5,173 bases of DNA, taken from assembly GCA_026014605.1 (NCBI GenBank), contig JAOZIC010000136.1:1-5173 (forward strand). Reading direction: 5' to 3'. This stretch comes from Candidatus Bathyarchaeota archaeon (GTDB lineage Archaea > Thermoproteota > Bathyarchaeia > Bathyarchaeales > Bathyarchaeaceae). The translations under genes were made by a program, and so were the position numbers. Shown here piece after piece: positions 1-4,495 of the stretch. The stretch's first letter is position 1, and each line of letters starts with the position of its first letter. Under the pieces are notes generated by a model. It was not told the DNA's origin, ran no database searches, and was given only the letters and a program-made list of their open reading frames with translations.

Positions 1-74
1 TTTTTTGCCTTGAAAAAGTAAGGCAGTTAAACTAAACACAGATTATCTAACGAACTGCAAAGTCTAGACAGGGT

Positions 75-401
75 CTAGAATGGTATGCGCGTGTTTTGAA
101 CGGGTAGTTCCATTCCGGGCAGGTTTGGTTCTTCGAATACGTGTAGTGCGTTGTTGATTTCGTTGACGTTTCGGAGTGCAGTTAGACCCAAGTCGGTGAT
201 GGAGTAGACTCGTCTTGATTGTTGTTTTCTGTTGATGGATTGTTCTTTGATTAGGTTTCGTTCTAGTAGGAAATCGAGGCATTCTTTTAAGGCGCTACAG
301 TTCACGTTCGCTTTATACGTAATGTGTGTTGGTTTTAATCTCCCATGGTATGCCAGAGCCCGAAGGATGGCGATGTGGATTTCCAATTTTGATCGTCTCA
401 T
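75..401 (-). CDS. Small archaeal winged-helix DNA-binding protein (HTH_45-like)
   Basis: A 108-residue protein that is essentially one winged-helix domain. Helix 1 is about residues 5-18 (KLEIHIAILRALA), helix 2 about 23-32, the likely recognition helix about 35-48 (CSALKECLDFLLER), a basic wing about 51-68 (NRKQQSRRVYSIT), and a last helix about 69-84 (DLGLTALRNVNEI). The order MRRSKLEI-helix, YKANVN, LDFLLE, LI, wing, TD.G resembles the predicted regulators grouped as HTH_45, abundant in Bathyarchaeia and other archaea. I chose ATG 401: a TATA-like box (CTATAAAT, 437-444) would start the transcript near 414, downstream of the upstream TTG at 431. There is no effector domain; the 24-residue tail is unusually proline-rich and not recognised. 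Its targets are unknown. It lies 230 bases downstream of the phosphoesterase in the same direction and probably has its own promoter. Confidence 0.85.
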   Translation of the reverse strand: MRRSKLEIHIAILRALAYHGRLKPTHITYKANVNCSALKECLDFLLERNLIKEQSINRKQQSRRVYSITDLGLTALRNVNEINNALHVFEEPNLPGMELPVQNTRIPF

Positions 402-436
402 AGCCTGAAAACCAATTCCTATATACGTCAAAAATC

Positions 437-444
437 ATTTATAG
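437..444 (-). promoter_or_regulatory. TATA-like box of the winged-helix gene
   Basis: On the minus strand this reads CTATAAAT, close to the archaeal TATA consensus. Its centre is about 39 bases upstream of ATG 401, so a start of transcription about 26 bases downstream would give a leader of roughly 13 bases. A second TATA-like run (GTATATA, about 420-426) is nearer and would give a leaderless message. Either way the ATG at 401 is favoured. Position and sequence only; untested. Confidence 0.45.
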
Positions 445-484
445 CATTTGAGAAGTCGCAATAAGAAGTTTGATTATAAAGTTC

Positions 485-553
485 ATATATGTTGTTTCAA
501 TTCAACAGAATTATTCTATATCCTTGATAGTTATTTTTCGTATTGAAACATAT
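485..553. repeat. Imperfect inverted repeat in the spacer between the two minus-strand genes
   Basis: The left arm, CATATATG-TTG-TTTCAAT (485-501), is matched by the right arm ATTGAAACATAT (542-553). The arms pair over 12 bases if the three bases TTG (492-494) bulge out; about 40 bases separate them. The repeat lies between the end of the phosphoesterase gene and the promoter of the winged-helix gene. It could be a binding site for a dimeric regulator or a structure in the 3' tail of the phosphoesterase message. The region is AT-rich, which makes chance repeats more likely. Confidence 0.35.
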
Positions 554-599
554 CTGTTAAACACCAACTGTACTACAAAAAACCACCAGCATCAAATGT

Positions 600-631
600 T
601 TTAGAAAATACAAAACACAACACAAAAACAA
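600..631 (-). terminator. T-rich transcription end after the phosphoesterase gene
   Basis: Immediately after the TGA at 632-634 the minus strand becomes a T/G-only stretch with several T runs (TTGTTTTTGTGTTGTGTTTTG, then TATTTTC and TAAAA). Archaeal RNA polymerase stops at such T-rich tracts without needing a hairpin, so this is a reasonable terminator. There is no strong stem beside it. Confidence 0.4.
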
Positions 632-1999
632 TCATTCAATGTTAGCACGCCGTATTCTTGCCAAGAGCACAACCGCCACCACCGCACATATAAACAACAC
701 AAAAAACAAAACAACATAGTCTGCTTCAGAACGTGGCTCAATACTAACAAGTAAAGACCCAGAGTGCGGAATACTAAAAAATATTGCAGTATTTGACACA
801 TTTTTTACAACAGTGCAAAGGTGGCTGGCGTCCCCAACGGTTACACTCCAAGATTCTGCGTCAACAAGGCTGTTTGGTATGGAAACGTTGCAGTATCCGG
901 TTGTGTCTTGGTTTGTGGTTGCGGTGAAACAGATTTTGTGTTCTGAAGTAATGTAACTAAAATCGGATATGTCCAAGTTGCTTTGTATGGTCACGTTTTC
1001 TTGATTAGAAGTCATGTCGTAGTCCAAAACAAATTCGCTTTCCGAGTCGTTCTCATACTGGTCCAAGTATGGAGAATATGTTTGGACAAAGATTTTGTCC
1101 TGTTTTGGAGAGAACCTGAATGTTCGCAGCCACCCGTTTCCGCCGTTTGTTCGGTTTTGGTAATCAAAAACCATCTGGTGAACATCATAACCATTAATTG
1201 TGTCTGTTCGGCGCTGCTCTAGGCTTAGGTGACCGCTCATAACAAGAAAGATTTGGTCCGAGTTAAGTTTCACCAGCTTGTTCCAGATAACTTCACCAAT
1301 CTCAAGGGTCAACGAGGGCATATAGTGGGCGCCCATGTACTCGTGAGCCGAAACAATCACACGGCGGTTAGGATACTTGGATATTACGCTGTTAGCCCAA
1401 GACAGCACTGCCTCGCTTGGGTCAAACTGCAGATGAAAAACTAGGTAGTCGTCGCCGCCTGCAGAAAACAGTTGATAGTTGTTTCCGTTGTCAGTCTTAT
1501 GCGCTCCACCATACCAACGGTAGCCACTGAAACGTTCAGAACCAAAATATTGGCTGTAAAACGACAAGTCCCCGCTGATGCTTATACCGTCGTGGTTTCC
1601 GGGCAAAACACCCCAAGGGACAACACCATCCAACCTGCTAAGACAAGCGTTAGCGGTGTTCCACTGCTCCACAGAGTTCCACACGTTCACAACGTCGCCC
1701 AGATGGGAAACAAAAACAATGTTCAAAGCTTCTTTGTTATCCAATATCCACTGGATTTGGCTCTCAAAAATTTCTGGATACGACTCAGAATAATACTGCG
1801 TATCAGGCAAAACAACCACTGTGAAATCGTCCAAGTCGTAGGCAGGAAAAACCCAAATCTTGTCTGATGGTGAATCCGCCTGAGCAGATACTGGTGCACA
1901 CAGAGCTACAACTGCTAAAATAATGGAAAACAAAACTGCGGTTACTGTTTTGTGGCGTTTCAACCTAATTATATGTTGTAGTTTTGGCATAATAAACAT
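632..1999 (-). CDS. Secreted, membrane-anchored metallophosphoesterase (calcineurin-like)
   Basis: A 455-residue protein. A signal peptide (about 17-40, ending PVSAQA) leads into a calcineurin-like phosphoesterase domain (about 58-328). Metal motifs in order are LPDTQ (D66, Q68), HLGDVVN (D102), PGNHD (N135, H136, D137), SAHEYMG (H219) and SGHLS (H257). WYGG, NNYQLF, GGNGWLR and TYSPYLDQYE are typical of the LPDTQ subgroup. Residues about 333-420 form a beta-sandwich-like region with a TGYCNVSIP motif of a kind seen in archaeal surface proteins. A membrane helix (about 428-447) and RIRR tail anchor the C-terminus, so the enzyme should face outside. Substrate unknown; probably a phosphate ester. 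The last motif has Ser259 where GHxH families have His. ATG 1999 is chosen because GGTGAT (2014-2019) lies upstream, although the 14-base gap is long; Met4 is possible. Confidence 0.85.
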   Translation of the reverse strand: MFIMPKLQHIIRLKRHKTVTAVLFSIILAVVALCAPVSAQADSPSDKIWVFPAYDLDDFTVVVLPDTQYYSESYPEIFESQIQWILDNKEALNIVFVSHLGDVVNVWNSVEQWNTANACLSRLDGVVPWGVLPGNHDGISISGDLSFYSQYFGSERFSGYRWYGGAHKTDNGNNYQLFSAGGDDYLVFHLQFDPSEAVLSWANSVISKYPNRRVIVSAHEYMGAHYMPSLTLEIGEVIWNKLVKLNSDQIFLVMSGHLSLEQRRTDTINGYDVHQMVFDYQNRTNGGNGWLRTFRFSPKQDKIFVQTYSPYLDQYENDSESEFVLDYDMTSNQENVTIQSNLDISDFSYITSEHKICFTATTNQDTTGYCNVSIPNSLVDAESWSVTVGDASHLCTVVKNVSNTAIFFSIPHSGSLLVSIEPRSEADYVVLFFVLFICAVVAVVLLARIRRANIE

Positions 2000-2031
2000 T
2001 AACCAAAAACAAAATCACCCAAGAATTCCAG

Positions 2032-2044
2032 AAAAACTTAATTC
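2032..2044 (+). promoter_or_regulatory. Probable BRE/TATA element of the tRNA-Met gene
   Basis: The A-rich run followed by CTTAATTC (2037-2044) is centred about 28 bases before the first tRNA base, the spacing expected when transcription starts at or just before the mature 5' end. The 68-base spacer must also carry the promoter of the divergent phosphoesterase gene, so the two promoters probably overlap. The box is a weak match to consensus. Confidence 0.4.
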
Positions 2045-2067
2045 ATTGTTATTCGTCAACATACGAT

Positions 2068-2176
2068 GCCGGGGTAGCCTAGCCTGGTTATGGCGCCAGA
2101 CTCATGATCTGGAGAGCAATCTCCTAAAAACTTAGGTGCCCAGAAGTCGCGGGCTCGACTCCCGCCCCCGGCACCA
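2068..2176 (+). tRNA. Elongator tRNA-Met (CAU) with an intron in the variable loop
   Basis: All four arms fold. The acceptor is GCCGGGG (2068-2074) with CCCCGGC (2166-2172), followed by A73 and an encoded CCA (2174-2176). The D arm is GCCT/TGGC with one T-T mismatch and the GG pair in its loop. The anticodon stem is CCAGA/TCTGG around CTCATGA, with CAU at 2103-2105. The T arm is GCGGG/CCCGC around CTCGACT. The GCCGGGG acceptor and CTCAT-A/G-A loop match archaeal elongator tRNA-Met rather than initiator or tRNA-Ile2. The gene is 31 bases too long between anticodon stem and T arm; removing an intron there leaves the variable loop AGGTC, the usual archaeal sequence. Position 54 is C instead of the usual T, which weakens the 54-58 T-loop pair. 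Confidence 0.95.
2115..2145 (+). other. Noncanonical tRNA intron with a bulge-helix-bulge splice motif
   Basis: The 31-base insert lies between tRNA positions 45 and 46. The exon bases CTGG (2109-2112) pair with intron bases CCAG (2140-2143), giving the 4-bp central helix. It is flanked by three-base bulges AGA (2113-2115) and AAG (2144-2146). Inside the intron, GCA (2116-2118) pairs with TGC (2137-2139), and CCTAA/TTAGG closes an AAAC loop. Cutting after the second base of each bulge restores the variable loop AG+GTC. This is the substrate shape of archaeal tRNA-splicing endonuclease; the 45/46 position implies an enzyme able to cut outside 37/38. Confidence 0.85.
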
Positions 2177-2197
2177 ATACATTCGAAAAGGGTTTTA

Positions 2198-2213
2198 GTC
2201 AAATTAGTTTGAC
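2198..2213. repeat. Perfect 6-bp palindrome between tRNA and NosD-like gene
   Basis: GTCAAA-TTAG-TTTGAC is a perfect inverted repeat with a four-base spacer, 21 bases after the tRNA CCA end. It may be an operator for the downstream beta-helix gene or a weak hairpin at the end of the tRNA transcript. It is followed by AAAGAGG, not a T run, so it is not a standard terminator. TTGACAAA recurs at 2244-2251, 35 bases further on. Confidence 0.35.
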
Positions 2214-2237
2214 AAAGAGGACAATAGGTATCGTCAA

Positions 2238-2245
2238 GAAATATT
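2238..2245 (+). promoter_or_regulatory. Possible TATA-like box of the NosD-like gene
   Basis: GAAATATT, preceded by a purine-rich stretch, lies about 44 bases before ATG 2286. It would give a transcript start near 2268 and a leader of about 18 bases. If correct, the upstream in-frame TTG at 2244 is part of the promoter and not a start codon. The match is modest. Confidence 0.3.
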
Positions 2246-2285
2246 GACAAAAAAGCTTTTCAATTCTCTCAAACCAGTTCTGCTT

Positions 2286-3332
2286 ATGCACAAAATGGAA
2301 AAAATAGCTCTATTTGCCTTAATGATTTTTTTAGTTCCCGTTACTTTCGCACAAAACGAAACAGTAGCTGGGGAGCCTAGAACGGTTGTTGTTCCTGATG
2401 ATTTTGTTTCTATTCAAGAGGCTATTGGTAACGCATCAGCGGGGGATACGGTTTATGTGAAGAAGGGGACTTATCACGAAAACGTTGTGGTTAACAAGTC
2501 GTTGTCTTTGATTGGTGAGGATGTAGATGAAACGATAATTGATGGGAATCCTCCTGAAGGTTTTCGGATACCCGTAAAGGTAAAGTGTGATAACGTGACC
2601 GTTTGTGGTTTTAAATTGCTTTATGGCTATGTTGGGATATCGGTAGGCGAATTGAAGTTTTGTAGCATTTCAGGAAACAGGATAGCAGGCAACCAGCATG
2701 GTATTAATTTGGTTCACAGTTCCTACTGCAACGTAACTGAAAACTATGTGGAATCAATCAGCGGGAGTGCAATTCAACTAAGTTATGCAACACATAATCT
2801 TGTAAACGGAAACTATATCGACTCATGCATAGAAGGCATCCAGATTTGGTTAGGCAGCGACACCAACACAGTTACTGGAAACACAATAACAAACTGCTAT
2901 GACCATGCCATCAGGTTCCAGTATTCCGACAACAACACGATAAACAAAAACACCATATCCAATTCAGGTGTCGGAACCTCGATTTACGTTTCTAACAATA
3001 ACATGATAACCCGCAACAACTACGTTAACAACGCCATACAGTTTTCTAGAGATGAATCATATGCACAAACATTTGGATACGAAGACTCCAAAAACAGCCT
3101 CACAGAAAACTACTGGAGCAACTACAACGGCACAGACTACGACGAAGACGGATACGGAGACAAATCCTACATCATAGACAAAAACCACCGTGACACACAC
3201 CCGCTTATGAACCCAACAGAAATCCCAGCCATTCCAGAATTCCCATTATTGTGCATCTTGCCGTTAGTACTTGCTGCAACTGCGATTACGTTATTGTTCA
3301 AGAAGAAACTGACAAGCAGTTTTGAAAACTGA
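2286..3332 (+). CDS. NosD-like right-handed beta-helix surface protein with PEF-type C-terminal anchor
   Basis: A 348-residue exported protein. The signal peptide is about 1-22 (KIALFALMIFLVPVTFA, cut before Q). Next comes VVPDDFVSIQEAI (about 36-48) and GDTVYVKKGTYHENVVVNKS, the classic opening of archaeal NosD/pectate-lyase-like beta-helix proteins. Repeats follow to about 246 with N-rich turns (ISGNRI, VTGNTI, INKNTI, ITRNNY). The domain ends with the NosD signature NYWSNYNGTDYDEDGYGD and a THPLM motif (about 275-308); its Asp-rich loop may bind calcium. The C-terminus is PEFPLL (317-322), a hydrophobic helix and KKK, resembling PEF-type archaeal sorting or anchoring tails. It is probably displayed on the cell surface, perhaps binding carbohydrate; no catalytic residues can be named. 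ATG 2286 places the signal peptide at the N-terminus, but no good ribosome site is seen; TTG 2244 or ATG 2295 are alternatives. Confidence 0.85.
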   Translation: MHKMEKIALFALMIFLVPVTFAQNETVAGEPRTVVVPDDFVSIQEAIGNASAGDTVYVKKGTYHENVVVNKSLSLIGEDVDETIIDGNPPEGFRIPVKVKCDNVTVCGFKLLYGYVGISVGELKFCSISGNRIAGNQHGINLVHSSYCNVTENYVESISGSAIQLSYATHNLVNGNYIDSCIEGIQIWLGSDTNTVTGNTITNCYDHAIRFQYSDNNTINKNTISNSGVGTSIYVSNNNMITRNNYVNNAIQFSRDESYAQTFGYEDSKNSLTENYWSNYNGTDYDEDGYGDKSYIIDKNHRDTHPLMNPTEIPAIPEFPLLCILPLVLAATAITLLFKKKLTSSFEN

Positions 3333-3363
3333 AATGCAGACAGATTATGAAAACACAAACAAC

Positions 3364-3371
3364 AGTTTTTT
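3364..3371 (+). terminator. T-run after the NosD-like gene
   Basis: A T6 run lies 34 bases after the TGA of the beta-helix gene, and a second T6 run follows at 3428-3433. Both suit archaeal hairpin-independent termination. The 219-base convergent spacer (3333-3551) holds no credible gene; otherwise it contains only the hairpin terminator of the opposing operon. Confidence 0.4.
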
Positions 3372-3501
3372 CACATGTTCGTGCGGCATATTAGAATACT
3401 AATAACAGTGGATTGTTGAAAACTAGGTTTTTTCAGAAATTTTATCGCACAGCATAACGGGGTAACAAAAGTTCACACGTACAAAACTAGATTAGATTTT
3501 C

Positions 3502-3543
3502 AAAAAAACAGGCAACACTCAAAACCCCAAGGTTTAGAGTGCC
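3502..3543 (-). terminator. Hairpin plus T7 terminator of the flavodoxin operon
   Basis: Bases 3511-3543 fold into a stem: GGCA/TGCC, a three-base bulge ACA, CTC/GAG, one A-A mismatch, then AAACC/GGTTT closing a CCAA loop. On the minus strand the hairpin begins 8 bases after the flavodoxin stop codon and is followed after CTG by seven T (3508-3502). It looks like a bacterial intrinsic terminator; in archaea the T run alone may suffice. Confidence 0.65.
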
Positions 3544-3551
3544 AAACAGGT

Positions 3552-4118
3552 TCAAGCGTTAGCTTTTTGTGCCAACTCTGTTGCCCAGTCGCGTATTTTG
3601 TTTATGTCTCTTGTGTCGTAGAGTCCGGGTTCTGGTTGTGGGACACCTGCTTCTTCTAGTTGCGGCTTAATCGCTGACAACGTTTTTTTGAAGAACCAAC
3701 CCATCCTGTTGAAGTTGTAGACTCCTCCAAACAAACCATAAGAAATCGGCGTCAGGTTGTATTTGGCAGCTTTTGCCTCAAGATGATTAGTTCGGGCGTA
3801 CTCGATTTCTGTTTCCACGTCTGCTTTTTCGTCCAACGGATAGTTGGCTCCGCAACAGATGAAAAGTGCAGTTTTCTTGTTTTGCAGCTCTTTTTGGAAT
3901 TTGCTAAGAAACTTTTCTGGCTCTTTTGTCCACTTTTTGATTTTGATTCCACTACCCACAACTACAAGGTCGTAGTCTGAGATGTCTTTGACTTTGCCGT
4001 TTTTGAGGTTCACAACGTTAACGTCTAAACCTTCTTTTTGAAAAACGTCTGCAATTTCGGTTGCAGTCATTTCTGTTGCCCCATAGCGGGTTCCATAAAC
4101 AATCAATGCTTTAGTCAT
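3552..4118 (-). CDS. Flavodoxin-domain protein, HemG-like
   Basis: A 188-residue soluble single-domain protein. After strand KALIVYG comes the FMN phosphate loop YGTRYGATE (residues 8-16). A second cofactor loop region is VVVGSGIKIKKWTKEPEKFL (52-71), then the strand ALFICCG (84-90), and SYGLFGGVYNFNRMGWFFKK (127-145). The end, DTRDINKIRDWATELAQK (168-185), and the YAR element near 108-110 resemble HemG (menaquinone-dependent protoporphyrinogen oxidase) more than short electron-carrier flavodoxins. No haem-synthesis gene is nearby, so I do not assign that reaction. It probably binds FMN and moves electrons or reduces an unknown partner; C88-C89 is a notable pair. ATG 4118 is preferred over TTG 4124 because GGGGGAT (4126-4132) lies 7 bases before it. 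It is the second gene of an operon with the small protein upstream. Confidence 0.85.
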   Translation of the reverse strand: MTKALIVYGTRYGATEMTATEIADVFQKEGLDVNVVNLKNGKVKDISDYDLVVVGSGIKIKKWTKEPEKFLSKFQKELQNKKTALFICCGANYPLDEKADVETEIEYARTNHLEAKAAKYNLTPISYGLFGGVYNFNRMGWFFKKTLSAIKPQLEEAGVPQPEPGLYDTRDINKIRDWATELAQKANA

Positions 4119-4125
4119 TTTCAAT

Positions 4126-4132
4126 ATCCCCC
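4126..4132 (-). promoter_or_regulatory. Ribosome binding site of the flavodoxin gene, touching the upstream stop codon
   Basis: On the minus strand GGGGGAT lies 7 bases before ATG 4118, and its first G is the last base of the TAG stop (4132-4134) of the small upstream gene. This decides the flavodoxin start and suggests that ribosomes finishing the first gene help start the second. Confidence 0.7.
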
Positions 4133-4383
4133 TATTTTGTTGTATCTTTTCGTTTTTCAGTTTTTTTCTTGATTTCGTCTGCGCTCAAGTCCAACCGCAG
4201 AGTGCCCTTGGTGCCAACAACCTGCAAGATTACGTTTTCCTCAAACCCCGCACCAACAAGGGTTCCGATTGTGCCTTCTACAAGCACGTTTTCGTTTGTG
4301 CCGTTGGTCATGGTTACGTTCTTTATGTTGGTTTTCGACTTGAGTTCCACAGAAAAAACCCGTTCTTTGTTTTCTGTTTTCAT
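4132..4383 (-). CDS. Small conserved-looking protein of unknown function
   Basis: An 83-residue soluble protein I do not recognise by name. After a polar N-terminus (about 1-30) there is a compact, beta-rich core, about 31-71: ENVLVEGTIG, AGFEENVILQVVG and GTLRLDLSADEI. Alternating hydrophobic residues and Gly turns suggest a small beta-sheet or barrel. The tail (72-83) is almost wholly charged (KKKTEKRKD). It has no cysteine, signal peptide or membrane helix. Start ATG 4383 is supported by GAGGA (4393-4397) with a 9-base spacer. It ends 13 bases before the flavodoxin start and shares its operon, so a role linked to that protein, or to the same stress response, is a fair guess. A nucleic-acid-binding role from the basic tail is only speculation. 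Confidence 0.75.
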   Translation of the reverse strand: MKTENKERVFSVELKSKTNIKNVTMTNGTNENVLVEGTIGTLVGAGFEENVILQVVGTKGTLRLDLSADEIKKKTEKRKDTTK

Positions 4384-4392
4384 TTTGTGTTG

Positions 4393-4397
4393 TCCTC
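4393..4397 (-). promoter_or_regulatory. Ribosome binding site of the small protein gene
   Basis: GAGGA on the minus strand lies 9 bases before ATG 4383. It supports that start and implies a leadered transcript. Confidence 0.6.
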
Positions 4398-4428
4398 AGG
4401 CATCTAAAGGGCAAAAAATTGTGATTAG

Positions 4429-4436
4429 TTTTATTT
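4429..4436. promoter_or_regulatory. TATA-like box possibly shared by the divergent operon and regulator
   Basis: TTTTATTT on the plus strand is AAATAAAA on the minus strand. About 26 bases downstream on the minus strand would be near 4407, leaving a leader of about 24 bases that includes GAGGA. On the plus strand the start would be near 4459, leaving a leader of about 37 bases before TTG 4496. One AT-rich box could therefore serve both directions, although two separate weak boxes cannot be excluded. Confidence 0.4.
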
Positions 4437-4444
4437 GACGATAA

Positions 4445-4479
4445 TGCTAAGATTACACAGCGTTGCTAAAACGTTAGCA
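4445..4479. promoter_or_regulatory. Probable operator: TGCTAA-N4-TTAGCA dyad plus a third half-site
   Basis: TGCTAA (4464-4469) and TTAGCA (4474-4479) form a perfect dyad around AACG. A third copy of TGCTAA lies at 4445-4450, exactly 19 bases from the first and so about two helix turns away on one DNA face. The array sits between the TATA-like box and the start of the FilR1-type regulator, around its expected transcription start. This suits repression of the regulator by a dimer, most simply by itself, with possible effect on the divergent flavodoxin operon. Confidence 0.5.
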
Positions 4480-4480
4480 T

Positions 4481-4487
4481 AGGTGAT
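4481..4487 (+). promoter_or_regulatory. Strong Shine-Dalgarno site that fixes the TTG start of the FilR1-type gene
   Basis: AGGTGAT matches the core of the archaeal 16S 3' tail complement and lies 8 bases before TTG 4496. An in-frame TAA at 4487-4489 excludes any earlier start. The site begins two bases after the TGCTAA dyad, so a protein bound there could also mask it at the DNA level during transcription. Confidence 0.75.
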
Positions 4488-4495
4488 AAAAGAAG

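Noticed and set aside
1..24. T6 followed by a GCCTT/AAGGC stem at the left edge as a terminator of the winged-helix gene
   Set aside because: On the minus strand the hairpin is followed by A6, not T; the stem is only 5 bp with an 8-base loop.
62..79. Doubled GTCTAGA at the end of the winged-helix gene
   Set aside because: Two seven-base copies overlapping a stop codon in AT-rich DNA are likely chance; no partner elsewhere in the window.
491..501. GTTGTTTCAAT resembling the end of some archaeal CRISPR repeats
   Set aside because: There is only one such unit plus its inverted partner; no regularly spaced direct repeats or spacers exist in the window.
1472..1867. Open frame of 131 codons on the plus strand
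   Set aside because: It is antisense to the catalytic core of the metallophosphoesterase, where conserved motifs prove the other strand is coding.
2149..2176. tRNA 3' end as an integration (attachment) site
   Set aside because: No direct repeat of the tRNA 3' end and no integrase gene is present in the window; the neighbours look like ordinary chromosomal genes.
2209..2251. TTGACA-like boxes resembling bacterial -35 elements
   Set aside because: The genome signals are archaeal and no -10 element sits at the right distance; treated only as a small repeat.
2244..2285. N-terminal extension of the NosD-like protein from TTG 2244
   Set aside because: No ribosome site at a good distance, and it would place 14 extra residues before a complete signal peptide; kept as an alternative only.
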